The notes beneath the pieces were generated by a model that was given only the letters and a program-made list of their open reading frames with translations, had not been told where the DNA came from and made no database searches. A program made the translations under genes and the position numbers. Shown piece after piece: positions 32,724-42,263 of a stretch of 49,530 nt of DNA. Every line of letters starts with the position of its first letter. The stretch's first letter is position 1. Origin of the DNA: Candidatus Krumholzibacteriia bacterium (GTDB taxonomy: Bacteria > Krumholzibacteriota > Krumholzibacteriia > LZORAL124-64-63); assembly GCA_016744705.1 (NCBI GenBank), contig JADGDU010000031.1:783-50312 (forward strand), in the 5' to 3' direction.

Positions 32724-34373
32724 CTAGCCCTCTGCTTTGTCCTCATGCCAATGCACATCTTGCTGGGGGAAGGGAATACTCACGCCCTCTGCATCGAAAC
32801 GCATCTTCACTTCGCGGGTCACATCCCAGTGCACATCCCAATAATTTTCAGTCCGCACCCAGGGACGCACGACAAAATTTACTGATGAATCGGCCAGCTC
32901 ATGCAGCTTCACATCCGAGGCCGGGGTTTTCAGGACCATTTTGTTATCCCTCAGAATCTCTTTGAGAATTTGTTCCACTTGGGGAATGTCATCCGCATAA
33001 GAAACGCCAAAGACCATGTCTACCCGGCGCAAGTTCTGGGCGGTGACATTCTTGATGACATTTCCCCAAATCATGTTGTTGGGCACCACCAGAGTTTGGT
33101 TGTCGATAGTCAGGATGGTGGTGGAGACCAGGCTCATGTGTTTGACTTTGCCAAAGACACTACCGGTTTCCACCATGTCGCCCACATCGAAGGGGCGATA
33201 AAAGAGAATCATGATACCGGAGGCGAAGTTGGCCAGGGTATCCTGGAGGGCAAAACCGACGATGAAACCCACGACTCCCAAACCGGCGAGCATGGGGCCA
33301 AGGGAGATGCCCACATGGGCCAAGGCGATTAGGATACCAATGAGCATCACAATGCGGTTGCTCATGTTTTCAATCATGTTGCGTAACAATCTTGAGGGGC
33401 GAAAACGGGACGCATCAATGCTGGCGATGACCAATTTGGAGGCCAGTTTTCCCAGGTAATTGAATAAGACCAACAAGCCCACCACAAACAGGAGATCCAG
33501 CAGAAGGTTAACCCCGTTTTTTTGGGCGTAACTGATCACGCTCTGAACTTTGTTGTCCAGAAAATTCATCAGGGCGCCGGAGGCCAGGTCGGTGGTGGTC
33601 AGTTGTCCGGTGGATTCTATGAGAAATGCTTCATGGGAAGTGGTGTCCAATCCCATTTTTTTCATGAGAGCAATGAGTTGGCGAAGATTGGTGATATTGG
33701 ACTGATTTCTTAAGTGGGCTGCTCGCAGAAGAACGGCGTCATCCCCCGTGGCTGGCAGGGCGATGCGATGTTGGAGGGAGCTCTCGTCTTTCAGGGAAAG
33801 GCGCAAGCGTCCGATCAGAATGCGGGTGCGGCCAGGCACTTCTTTTTGCAGGTGGGCCGTGAGACGGGCGTGGGGTTGGCCCAGCTTTTCAATGGCCAGG
33901 AGATAGTTGAATATGTGATTTTGGATTGTCGTGGTATGGCCCATGAGGTCGGCCACATTTTCTTCGTATTGGCCCATATTGGCAGCGGGGATTAATTCCC
34001 GTTGGGTCCGCAAACTAATAAGGTCCTCTACCACCGCTTTTTCCGCGCTGAGGAGGCTGTTGGGGACCGTTTGCAGAAGCGTCTGCACAGGAAGAGAGAG
34101 GGGCTGATCCTTGCGGTTTTTCTCCAGATATTCAATCAGATGAAAGACTTGCTCCAAAGCCTTCAGCTGGGCGTATTCCATTTCGTGATCAATGATCAGG
34201 CTGTCTTCACCCACCAGACCAGGCAACTGGGCTTTCAGTTCTACAATTTCAGCTTTGAAAAAACCGATTCGGGTCATCAGGCTGTCCACTTCGGCATCGC
34301 CATTTGCAGCGTAAGTGGGGGCGGCCAATCCGAGAATGATGGTAACCAGTGGGATGAGAAAAAATCTGCGCAT
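32724..34373 (-). CDS. MscS-family mechanosensitive channel
   Basis: A 549-residue protein with a signal peptide (about residues 1-22, ending A-A-P-T-Y-A-A) and a long periplasmic helical region. The MscS core sits in the C-terminal half, with G-L-G-V-V-G-F-I-V-G-F-A-L-Q-D-T-L-A-N-F as the pore-lining helix, then R-P-F-D-V-G-D-M-V-E at the start of the beta domain. It releases solutes on hypo-osmotic shock through the inner membrane and is of the larger MscS type with an extra N-terminal domain. The ATG at 34373 has AGGAG 6 nt upstream. It lies downstream of the acyltransferase gene on the same strand. Confidence 0.9.
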   Translation of the reverse strand: MRRFFLIPLVTIILGLAAPTYAANGDAEVDSLMTRIGFFKAEIVELKAQLPGLVGEDSLIIDHEMEYAQLKALEQVFHLIEYLEKNRKDQPLSLPVQTLLQTVPNSLLSAEKAVVEDLISLRTQRELIPAANMGQYEENVADLMGHTTTIQNHIFNYLLAIEKLGQPHARLTAHLQKEVPGRTRILIGRLRLSLKDESSLQHRIALPATGDDAVLLRAAHLRNQSNITNLRQLIALMKKMGLDTTSHEAFLIESTGQLTTTDLASGALMNFLDNKVQSVISYAQKNGVNLLLDLLFVVGLLVLFNYLGKLASKLVIASIDASRFRPSRLLRNMIENMSNRIVMLIGILIALAHVGISLGPMLAGLGVVGFIVGFALQDTLANFASGIMILFYRPFDVGDMVETGSVFGKVKHMSLVSTTILTIDNQTLVVPNNMIWGNVIKNVTAQNLRRVDMVFGVSYADDIPQVEQILKEILRDNKMVLKTPASDVKLHELADSSVNFVVRPWVRTENYWDVHWDVTREVKMRFDAEGVSIPFPQQDVHWHEDKAEG

Positions 34374-34456
34374 ATTGTGCTCCTGGAAAATTCCTGAAAT
34401 TTTTGTCATTATTACCTGAATGCCAAGATTCGTCGAGGGCGACCCTAAGGACCTAT

Positions 34457-35365
34457 TCAGGTATTCTGAACAGGACTGCTCTTCCACCTTCGATGCACCC
34501 AATAGTACATAGCTGGCGCTCGCCTCACTGCCTCTTCCAGTTTGGCAGTATGAATTTCGGTCAACCGCCGGATTGCTGTTTCCTCATCCCATGCGGGGTC
34601 AATTTCAATAATGGGCTCAATTTTCAGCAAATGGGAATTGTCCGGTTGCCGGTATAAAAAGGCCATCAGAATGGGGCAACCTGCTTTCACGGCCAGAGTG
34701 GCGGGGCCTCGGCTGACGGAGGCTGGCCGACCCATAAACTCTACAAACTGGCCTTTTCTGCCTGCGTCTTGGTCACCTAATAATCCCACTAATCCCCCTC
34801 CTTTGAGGGCATTGAGGGTGCGCTGGAACGATCCGCCGGTCAAGATGATTTCGACCCCTTCACGGGTGCGGATATCGTTCTGGAATTTTTCGATCAACTT
34901 GTTGGATTGGGGTTTGGCAATACCAAAAACCGTCATGCCTTCGGTGGCGGCCCGGGGCAGAAGCAATTCAAAATTCCCGAAGTGGCCCGAAATCATCATG
35001 GCGCCTTTACCCCGGGCTTCAAGCTCTTCCACATGTTCGCGGCCTTCAATGACCACATTATCCAGCAAATCCTGGGAACTGCGGTGACCGGCAGCCAGAA
35101 ATTCCATCATGGTCATGCCCAGGTTCCGGTAGAAATCATGGGCGGTTTCTAAAACCCAGGCCTCATCCTTTTCGGTCCCGAAGGCGTGGGTGAGGTTATC
35201 AATGATCACTTGGCGGCGGAATTTGAGCTTGTTCCAGGCAAATGTCCCAATACCTCTGCCCAATTTGAGGAGGACCTTTCGGGGCAGCAGTTTGGTTAGC
35301 TGAAAGAAAAATTGGAAAAGCCCGTATTCCAGCCGGTGTTTGAATTTGATGGACATGGTCGCCAT
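34457..35365 (-). CDS. LpxL/HtrB-type lipid A acyltransferase
   Basis: A 302-residue inner membrane-associated acyltransferase. It starts with an amphipathic/hydrophobic segment (L-E-Y-G-L-F-Q-F-F-F) and carries the HX4E catalytic motif in S-G-H-F-G-N-F-E-L. A downstream G-D-Q-D-A-G-R-K-G block and F-x-G-R-P-A-S-V-S-R-G-P-A substrate-binding block are also typical of lauroyl/myristoyl transferases that add secondary acyl chains to lipid A. It implies a lipid A-bearing outer membrane. Starts at 35365 and 35356 are both possible, and neither has a strong ribosome site. The much longer upstream reading has no membrane or family features. Confidence 0.88.
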   Translation of the reverse strand: MATMSIKFKHRLEYGLFQFFFQLTKLLPRKVLLKLGRGIGTFAWNKLKFRRQVIIDNLTHAFGTEKDEAWVLETAHDFYRNLGMTMMEFLAAGHRSSQDLLDNVVIEGREHVEELEARGKGAMMISGHFGNFELLLPRAATEGMTVFGIAKPQSNKLIEKFQNDIRTREGVEIILTGGSFQRTLNALKGGGLVGLLGDQDAGRKGQFVEFMGRPASVSRGPATLAVKAGCPILMAFLYRQPDNSHLLKIEPIIEIDPAWDEETAIRRLTEIHTAKLEEAVRRAPAMYYWVHRRWKSSPVQNT

Positions 35366-35572
35366 TCCGCAAGGGTTGGGAGAGAGCAGGATGCGTATTG
35401 ATTTTCTGCATTGTAATGCTTCAAGGTGGATTTGGCTCATAAAATCCGAGACCATGGGGCCATGGAATACATGGAGATTGGAAATATTTCTGGCAAAATG
35501 TGCGAATTGGCCTTTTTCTGGGCTGGTATCACCCATCCTTGGTCTTGCCACTAATGTGAAAGGAGTCTGTTT

Positions 35573-37147
35573 ATGGAGCTCATTATCAACAACTTGCAGA
35601 TTCCCCTGGAGAAGGATGGCCCGGACGAATACCTCCAAGCTGTAGCTCTTAAATTAAAAATAGATTCCGGAGCTATCTCTTTGGGCAGAATCCTCAGCAA
35701 AGCTCTGGATTTGCGCAACCAGGACCAATTGTTTTACAAAGTTTCTCTGACCATTCTAACCGATTCAGAAGGCCCGAACCCTTGGGGGTTTACTGAATAT
35801 GTTGAGCCTGTGGAAACGGTTCAACAGGGTTCCGGAACATTAGTACGGCCAATAATTGTTGGGTTTGGACCGGCAGGAATGTTTGCCGCTTTGCAGTGCC
35901 TTGAAAGGGGAAGCAAACCGGTCATTTTTGAAAGAGGAAAAAGAATTGATGAGCGCCGGGCCGATGTTCATCAATTTATCAAACAACGACAGCTGAACTC
36001 TGAATCCAATATCCAATTTGGCGAAGGGGGAGCAGGATCCTTTTCCGACGGCAAACTTTTTTCCCGCAGAAATAATAATTCCAGTCATACGAATCGCGTC
36101 TTGAAGACCTTTGTCAAATTTGGTGCCCCGGCTGATATTGAATTCATGGCCAAGCCCCATCTGGGCACTGATGTTTTGTGCTCCATCGTTGAAAAAATGC
36201 GAATTCACATCTTGGAGAACGGGGGAGAGATTCACTACAATTCCAAAATGACGGACCTGATATTATCGCAGGGAAAAGCGGTGGGCATTGAAGTTAATGG
36301 GGGCCAGGAATTCTATTCCTCGAATATTTTTCTGGCCCTGGGACATTCGGCCCGGGGTACCCTGGAAATGCTTCAGGACAAAGGTGTGGCCATGGAGCAA
36401 AAGCCCATTTCCATTGGAGTCCGTATTGAACATCCTGCCGAGGCGATTAACCTGATGCGTTACGGGAAGAAATATCAAGACTATCCGGGGTTGGGCGCTG
36501 CCACTTATTCTCTGAATTACACCAACCGTAAAGCTGGTCGGGGCGCCTATACCTTTTGCATGTGTCCCGGTGGCGAAATCGTCAATGCTTCCTCGTCTGA
36601 GGGGATGTTGGTGATTAATGGGATGAGCTATTCGCGACGCTCCTCTCCGTTTTCCAATGCCGCCCTGATTGTGAGTTGCCAGACTCACGATTATCCTTCG
36701 GATCATCCTTTGGCCGGTGTAGAATTTCAAAAAGAAATTGAACGCAAAGCCTATGTTGCAGGGGGAGGTGGTTGGTCAGCCCCAGCCCAAAACCTGATGA
36801 ACTTTCTGGGGCACCAAAGTTCTGGAGGATTAGGGGACAACTCTTTCAAAATGGGGCTTGTTTCTGCAAACCTGAAAGATATCTACCCCTCCTTTATTAC
36901 AACACATTTGCTGGCAGCATTTGAAAAATGGCAGACAGACGTGCCCTCATTTGTTTCCGAGCAAGCCCTGTTGGTGGCAGCCGAAACCAGAACATCTTCT
37001 CCTGTGCGAATTATACGCAATGAGAGGTATGAATCGGTTAATGTGCAAAACCTTCATCCCATTGGTGAAGGATCGGGTTATACTGGAGGCATCACAAGCT
37101 CGGCTGTGGATGCCATCAAGGCTGTTGAAATTGCTGATTTGGGGTAA
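35573..37147 (+). CDS. FAD-dependent dehydrogenase (COG2509 type)
   Basis: A 524-residue flavoprotein. A short N-terminal domain of about 90 residues precedes a dinucleotide-binding motif, I-V-G-F-G-P-A-G-M-F-A-A, then E-R-G-K-R-I-D-E-R. Also present are G-E-G-G-A-G-S-F-S-D-G-K-L, the C-M-C-P-G-G-E-I-V-N-A-S-S block and a closing G-E-G-S-G-Y-T-G-G-I-T-S-S-A-V-D-A. The last three are specific to COG2509 uncharacterised FAD dehydrogenases. The substrate is unknown. AAAGGAG lies upstream of the ATG. The next gene, a U32 protein, follows 61 nt later on the same strand. Confidence 0.88.
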   Translation: MELIINNLQIPLEKDGPDEYLQAVALKLKIDSGAISLGRILSKALDLRNQDQLFYKVSLTILTDSEGPNPWGFTEYVEPVETVQQGSGTLVRPIIVGFGPAGMFAALQCLERGSKPVIFERGKRIDERRADVHQFIKQRQLNSESNIQFGEGGAGSFSDGKLFSRRNNNSSHTNRVLKTFVKFGAPADIEFMAKPHLGTDVLCSIVEKMRIHILENGGEIHYNSKMTDLILSQGKAVGIEVNGGQEFYSSNIFLALGHSARGTLEMLQDKGVAMEQKPISIGVRIEHPAEAINLMRYGKKYQDYPGLGAATYSLNYTNRKAGRGAYTFCMCPGGEIVNASSSEGMLVINGMSYSRRSSPFSNAALIVSCQTHDYPSDHPLAGVEFQKEIERKAYVAGGGGWSAPAQNLMNFLGHQSSGGLGDNSFKMGLVSANLKDIYPSFITTHLLAAFEKWQTDVPSFVSEQALLVAAETRTSSPVRIIRNERYESVNVQNLHPIGEGSGYTGGITSSAVDAIKAVEIADLG

Positions 37148-37208
37148 CTTGCCGTGGCAAAAATTGTGAATGATTTGATTTAAAAGAGAAAGCAAAGGTT
37201 GAGCAGCA

Positions 37209-38405
37209 ATGGAATTATTGGCTCCTGCCGGAAATTTGGAAAAACTCAAATGGGCCGCGGTTTTTGGTGCGGATGCCGTTTATTTTGGCACTGAATTTGG
37301 CTCTCTACGCAGTTACGCCGGCAACTTCAGCATGGAAGATGCCGAAGCCGGTTTGAAATACCTTCATGAGCACGGTAAAAAGGGCTACATCACCCTCAAT
37401 ATTTATCCCTTTTCTGATGAATTCCCCCGTATTGTGGAAATGGTTCGCCAGTTGGACGAGATGGGTGCCGATGCTTTCATTGTTGCCGACCTGGGGGTTT
37501 TGTTTGCCCTTCGGGAATTGAATCTCAAGGCTAAAATCCACATCAGCACCCAAGCCAGCACCACCAATTCCCGGGCTGTTTTGGCCTATGGGGAATTGGG
37601 GGCCAGTCGGGTGAATTTGGCCCGGGAGCTTTCCCTGGAAAAAATTCAAGACATCCAGCAGGAAATAAAAGACGAGGTTGAAACGGAAGTGTTTATTCAC
37701 GGAGCCGTGTGCTTCAGTTACTCAGGCCGTTGCGCCATAAGTGATTATTTGACGGGACATCAGGCCAATCGGGGAGAGTGCAAACAACCCTGCCGTTGGA
37801 AGTATGGATTGGTTGAGGAGAAACGCCCTGGTGAGGTCATGCCGTATTTTGAAGATGAAAGAGGGTCGTATTTTTTTAATGCACGTGAGTTGGCCCTGTT
37901 CGAATTTGTGCCTCAATTGAAAGCAGCAGGTGTGGCTTCTATCAAAATTGAAGGGCGCATGAAATCGATTCATTACATTGCATCCACAGTTTCGTTTTAT
38001 CGAAAAATTATTGACGGCTGGCAGGTGAACCAGGATGAAGCTCTGAAATTACTGAGTAGAATTCCCAACCGGGGATACTCCAAGGGTTTTATGAAGGGCG
38101 ACATCAATGGGGACGATTATCAGGCGGATGAGAGCCGTTCTCACAGTGAATCCATCTTTGTGGGAAATGTCATTGAGACCAAAGCAAACGGCCAGACAGT
38201 TGTTGAAGTCAGGAACAAAATCAATGCTGGTGATACTTTGGAAACCCTAAGTCCCGATGGTACTTTCGGCGCTATCATTATGCCTGATATGTTAATGACA
38301 TCTATAGGTGAAGTGGTTCAGTTTGTGAACAACTCTCAATTCCTTGTGCTTAAAGAATCCTTGCCGGAATACACTGTGCTGCGTCGGTTGGCCCCTATGG
38401 CTTGA
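37209..38405 (+). CDS. U32-family protein, likely tRNA or rRNA hydroxylation factor
   Basis: A 398-residue U32 protein of normal length. It opens M-E-L-L-A-P-A-G-N-L-E-K-L-K and carries the cysteine set C168, C175, C191 and C195 in G-A-V-C-F-S-Y-S-G-R-C and G-E-C-K-Q-P-C-R-W. It also has I-K-I-E-G-R-M-K-S at the end of the core. Characterised relatives are RlhA and TrhP, which hydroxylate 23S rRNA and tRNA uridine or cytidine through prephenate-dependent or iron-sulfur chemistry. The protease label of the family is historical. This one fits the TrhP-like branch better by length, without certainty. Confidence 0.85.
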   Translation: MELLAPAGNLEKLKWAAVFGADAVYFGTEFGSLRSYAGNFSMEDAEAGLKYLHEHGKKGYITLNIYPFSDEFPRIVEMVRQLDEMGADAFIVADLGVLFALRELNLKAKIHISTQASTTNSRAVLAYGELGASRVNLARELSLEKIQDIQQEIKDEVETEVFIHGAVCFSYSGRCAISDYLTGHQANRGECKQPCRWKYGLVEEKRPGEVMPYFEDERGSYFFNARELALFEFVPQLKAAGVASIKIEGRMKSIHYIASTVSFYRKIIDGWQVNQDEALKLLSRIPNRGYSKGFMKGDINGDDYQADESRSHSESIFVGNVIETKANGQTVVEVRNKINAGDTLETLSPDGTFGAIIMPDMLMTSIGEVVQFVNNSQFLVLKESLPEYTVLRRLAPMA

Positions 38406-38412
38406 TTTCAGT

Positions 38413-38440
38413 TTGTGTGTGATAAGTCTTGTGCTAGAGT
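38413..38440 (+). promoter_or_regulatory. Weak candidate promoter of the hybrid kinase gene
   Basis: TTGTGT (38413-38418) and TAGAGT (38435-38440) have a 16-nt spacer and lie 50 nt before the start. Confidence 0.3.
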
Positions 38441-38490
38441 GAGGCAATAAATTTTGGGAAGCGAAATTTGAACCCTGCACAGGAATGTTC

Positions 38491-40533
38491 ATGGCACCAG
38501 ATAATTTTACAAATGATCTCGAAATTGAAAACCAACAGCTAAAAATTCAATTGGCTCAGGTCAAATTGGAGCTAAAAACCCAATTAGATGCGCTAAACAG
38601 ATCTCAGGAATTTGCTCAAATTGGCAGTTGGGATTTTGAAGTTGCCACTGAAAAGTTGTCTTGGTCAGATCAGGTTTTTCGGATATTCGGTCTGTCTCCT
38701 GTAAATTTTCAAGTCACATATGAAGCCTTTCTGGATGCCGTTCACCCGAGCGATCGGGCCATGGTTAAAGAGACTTACAATGATGCCATTGGCAGCGAAA
38801 CTCCATATGATGTGATTCACCGGATTTTGCGGCCTGATGGTAGTGTTCGGACAGTCCGGGAAACGTCCCAGGATATACAGGATTCTTCCGGAGCCACTGT
38901 GCGTTCCATGGGGATTGTCCATGATATTACCGAACAAAATGCTACCCAAAAAGAACTCGAAGAGAAGGAACGTTTTCTCTCCACTCTGCTGGCCAATATT
39001 CCTGGCATGGTTTACCGCTGCAAGAATCACCCGGATTGGCCTATGGAATATCTCAGCGAAGGCTGCTATGCAGTGACGGGGTATGCGCCCGCCGATTTGA
39101 TGGGGGGGGGCAATCGTTCATATAACTCAATCATTCATCCCGACGACTCCTCTAAAATTTGGCAGACCATTCAAGATGCCCTAGAGAATAAATCACCTTT
39201 TGAGATCACTTATCGCATCATCAAGGCTTCTGGTGAGGAACGATGGCTTTGGGAAAGAGGCCAGGCTGTTTTTGATGATGAAGATAATTTGATCGCCCTT
39301 GAAGGCTTCATCACAGATTATTCCACCATCAAAAATGAACACCAGGTGCGACTGAATCTGGAGCGGAAAATACTGGAGAACCAAAAGCTTGAGAGCCTAG
39401 GATTGATGGCCGGGGGTATTGCTCATGATTTCAACAATTTACTGTCTATCATTATGGGTAATAACAGCTTGGTTTTGGATGAGCTTTCTCCGGTCTCCCC
39501 TCTTCGGGAATACCTTAACAATGTCGAGATCGCTTCTCAGCGCGCCGCAGATTTGGCCCAACAGATGCTGGCCTATTCGGGAAAAAGTCAATTTGTGGTG
39601 GAGAATATAAACATCAATGAGCTTTTGTTGGAATTGACCCAGATGATGGAAATCTCCATTTCCAGAACAGGTTCTCTGGAATTGGAGCTAGGAAACGATA
39701 TTCCGGATATTGTCGGGGATGTGACCCAGATCCGCCAGGTCATCATGAATTTGATTTCCAACGCTTCTGAGGCTTCTGTAGAAAATCATGCAGCTATCAA
39801 GGTTAAGTCAGGATATATCTGGTGCGATCGCAATTATCTTGAAACCACCTGTGGTACTGAATTGATGAGGTACGATGACCCCATTCCGGAAGGCCAGTAC
39901 ACTTTCATCGAAGTTGAAGACTCCGGTTCTGGTATGGACCAGGCTATTCTGGACCGAATTTTTGAGCCTTTCTTCTCTACGAAATTCACAGGCAGGGGAT
40001 TGGGATTAGCTGCAACTCTGGGGATTATCCGTGCCCACAAAGGGACCCTGCAAGTGAATTCGAAACGCGGATGTGGGACTACTTTTAAAGTCTTGTTTCC
40101 TGCGGGGAATCTGAAAACCAATCGAGGCCGGAGTATCGGAAAAAGCAGCCAGGAGGCAAGCTGGCAAGGGAGCGGTCTAGTCCTTCTGGCAGATGACGAA
40201 ATGATGGTCAGGAAGTTGACCAAAACCATGTTGGAAAAGATTGGGTTTGAGGTCATCACTGCAGAAAATGGCTTGGATGCTGTCCGGCAATTCAAAAAAC
40301 GGGCAGATGAAATTTCACTGGTTCTTTTGGATTTGACCATGCCGGTGATGAATGGGCAAGAGGCCTTCCAGGAGATTATCGCCCTAAACCCGGAAGCCAA
40401 AGTGATTCTCTGTTCCGGGTATTCTGAATTAGATTTAAATCATAATCTGGAGGCAGGCAAATTTGTGGGTAGTTTGCACAAGCCCTTTTCAATAAAAGAG
40501 ATGCGGCAGTTGATTAAGCAAGTCTTAAGCTGA
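38491..40533 (+). CDS. Hybrid sensor histidine kinase with two PAS domains and a receiver domain
   Basis: A 680-residue soluble two-component protein. A short coiled coil comes first, then PAS domain 1 (about 35-150, G-S-W-D-F-E start) and PAS domain 2 (about 160-285). The phosphoacceptor His312 lies in G-G-I-A-H-D-F-N-N-L-L, with an HATPase domain after it (N-L-I-S-N-A-S-E-A-S and G-R-G-L-G-L-A-A-T). A receiver domain follows, with phospho-acceptor Asp614 in V-L-L-D-L-T-M-P and a K-P-F lysine. There are no membrane segments, so it senses a cytosolic signal. AGGA lies just before the ATG at 38491, and another ATG at 38485 is too close to it. A run of nine G in the second PAS domain is a possible slippage site. 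No regulator partner is adjacent. Confidence 0.92.
   Translation: MAPDNFTNDLEIENQQLKIQLAQVKLELKTQLDALNRSQEFAQIGSWDFEVATEKLSWSDQVFRIFGLSPVNFQVTYEAFLDAVHPSDRAMVKETYNDAIGSETPYDVIHRILRPDGSVRTVRETSQDIQDSSGATVRSMGIVHDITEQNATQKELEEKERFLSTLLANIPGMVYRCKNHPDWPMEYLSEGCYAVTGYAPADLMGGGNRSYNSIIHPDDSSKIWQTIQDALENKSPFEITYRIIKASGEERWLWERGQAVFDDEDNLIALEGFITDYSTIKNEHQVRLNLERKILENQKLESLGLMAGGIAHDFNNLLSIIMGNNSLVLDELSPVSPLREYLNNVEIASQRAADLAQQMLAYSGKSQFVVENININELLLELTQMMEISISRTGSLELELGNDIPDIVGDVTQIRQVIMNLISNASEASVENHAAIKVKSGYIWCDRNYLETTCGTELMRYDDPIPEGQYTFIEVEDSGSGMDQAILDRIFEPFFSTKFTGRGLGLAATLGIIRAHKGTLQVNSKRGCGTTFKVLFPAGNLKTNRGRSIGKSSQEASWQGSGLVLLADDEMMVRKLTKTMLEKIGFEVITAENGLDAVRQFKKRADEISLVLLDLTMPVMNGQEAFQEIIALNPEAKVILCSGYSELDLNHNLEAGKFVGSLHKPFSIKEMRQLIKQVLS
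39102..39110 (+). repeat. Homopolymeric G9 tract inside the kinase gene
   Basis: Nine consecutive G within the second PAS coding region encode a G-G-G turn after D-L-M. Such tracts are prone to slippage, so the gene may be phase variable, or the tract may be a sequencing artefact point. The frame as given is intact. Confidence 0.7.
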
Positions 40534-40540
40534 CCTTTCG

Positions 40541-42247
40541 CTAATATTGGAACCCACTGCCACCAATAAATTCCCGCAAAAGCGATGTTGGCGGCACTTG
40601 GCTGGCATCCATCGGCAAAAGCAAACTGAGCAGGTCAATCAAGGTCCGGGCCAGTCCGTAGTTCTTGTCATCCGGGTCAACTGCAGCCAATCTGGGTTCT
40701 GCCCACAACTTCAAAACAGCAAGCTCATAAGTCAGTCCTGAATTGAAGAACAGGTCGGCATGATTCTGGAAAGGGAAAATGTGTTTCTCTTCTCCCAGCC
40801 GAACTTTAGGCCAGCGGGCCAGGGTTTCACTGGCAGTGTACCCCCGGAATTTCGCATCCCGCACGATACGCCGGAATAGTCGGGTATCAGTGGTTTTGAT
40901 ATAGCTGAAATTATCGATATTCATATGGCACAGAGCGGAAACATATATGCGCAGTTTCTGGGCATCGCTGATCGCTGGAGTAAGCTGCGGGTTGAGGGCA
41001 TGAATTCCTTCCACCAGCAGGGGCATGCCTTGTTCCAGTACGGTGGGTGTAGTGCTAATGGAACCTGTCCCAGTATGAAAATTATAGGTGGGAAGATTCA
41101 CGGGTTGGCCGTCCATTAAGGCCTTCAAATGTTCATTGAACAGATCCACTTTGAGGGCATCGATGGATTCGTAATCGTAATCGCCATCTTCATCCAAGGG
41201 GGTGTCGGCCCGGTCGACAAAGTAGTTGTCCAGGCTCAAGGCAAAGGGCCGCATGCCCAACACACGCAATTGAATGGCCAGGCGTTTGGCGCTGCTTGTT
41301 TTGCCACTACTGGAGGGGCCAGCCAGGAGAATGAGACGACCTTCTTCGGGCATGGCTCCCACCTGGTCGGCGGCATCCACAAAAAAACGGCTGTGTCTGG
41401 CTTCGGAAATCTGGACCAGATCACTGGTTTGGCCATTGACGATGTATTCGTTCATATGCCCGGCATCCTGCACACCTTGTTGGGAACTCCAGGTGGAATA
41501 GGCCCGCATGGTGGTCAGAAGCTTGGATTGGGGAACGTAAGTGGGGATCATTTCAGGATCCTTTTTCACGTTGGTCATCAAGACAAAACCGGGGGCTTCA
41601 GGGACCAAACGGAAGGCGCGAACATAACCGGTGGAGGGCAGTTGGCGGCCAAAATACAGTTGCTCGAAACTGTTCATGCGGTAGAGGGTCACTGTATCGC
41701 GGCGCAGGTATTTGGCAGATTCGAAGCGTTGGTGTTTGCCATCTCGCTGGAGCATTTTCAGCAGAGCGCGTAAACCAAATCGCTGAGGTGTCAGCGGGAG
41801 GTCCATGGAAACCAACTCGTGCATTCGGTCTTCCAGATCACGGATCTGCTGGGTGCTCAGGGGCTCGTTGTTGGCCAGCTCACAATAGACGCCTCCACCG
41901 TAACTGAAATTGACACGGAGGCGGTGATCGGGAAAGAGATCTTCGGCTGCTACGGCCATCACAAACAGAACAGTGCGCTGGATGGTGGTATTGGCTTCGG
42001 CATCCATCAGGCGGATCAAACGCACCCGCTCATCACCATGGACCGCTTCGTGCAGACTGGTCTTGCGGCCATTGATGGACATGATGACCACAGGGTTTTG
42101 CAACCCTGGATCTATTTGCCCCTTTTGTTGCAAATATTGGAGGATCGTGGTACCGGGAGCAATCATCACCGGCTGGTTGTCCAGCAGGATTTCCACACGC
42201 TCGGCCTCATGACCACTCAGGTTTTCCCCCATTTTATCTGCAGACAT
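40541..42247 (-). CDS. TGS-domain nucleoside (uridine-type) kinase
   Basis: A 568-residue cytosolic protein. The N-terminal TGS domain (about 15-80, V-E-I-L-L-D-N-Q-P-V) and the next region, with N-F-S-Y-G-G-G-V-Y, resemble the TGS and second additional domains of threonyl-tRNA synthetase. The C-terminal half is a uridine kinase/phosphoribulokinase-like P-loop domain with G-P-S-S-S-G-K-T at residues 310-317 (Lys316), D-N-Y-F-V-D and L-V-E-G-I-H-A-L-N-P. This fusion is a known but poorly characterised family of nucleoside kinases. The ATG at 42247 has AAGGA 6 nt upstream. It is probably co-transcribed with the FmdB gene, 16 nt upstream. Confidence 0.88.
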   Translation of the reverse strand: MSADKMGENLSGHEAERVEILLDNQPVMIAPGTTILQYLQQKGQIDPGLQNPVVIMSINGRKTSLHEAVHGDERVRLIRLMDAEANTTIQRTVLFVMAVAAEDLFPDHRLRVNFSYGGGVYCELANNEPLSTQQIRDLEDRMHELVSMDLPLTPQRFGLRALLKMLQRDGKHQRFESAKYLRRDTVTLYRMNSFEQLYFGRQLPSTGYVRAFRLVPEAPGFVLMTNVKKDPEMIPTYVPQSKLLTTMRAYSTWSSQQGVQDAGHMNEYIVNGQTSDLVQISEARHSRFFVDAADQVGAMPEEGRLILLAGPSSSGKTSSAKRLAIQLRVLGMRPFALSLDNYFVDRADTPLDEDGDYDYESIDALKVDLFNEHLKALMDGQPVNLPTYNFHTGTGSISTTPTVLEQGMPLLVEGIHALNPQLTPAISDAQKLRIYVSALCHMNIDNFSYIKTTDTRLFRRIVRDAKFRGYTASETLARWPKVRLGEEKHIFPFQNHADLFFNSGLTYELAVLKLWAEPRLAAVDPDDKNYGLARTLIDLLSLLLPMDASQVPPTSLLREFIGGSGFQY

Positions 42248-42263
42248 CCCGATTCCTTTCGTG

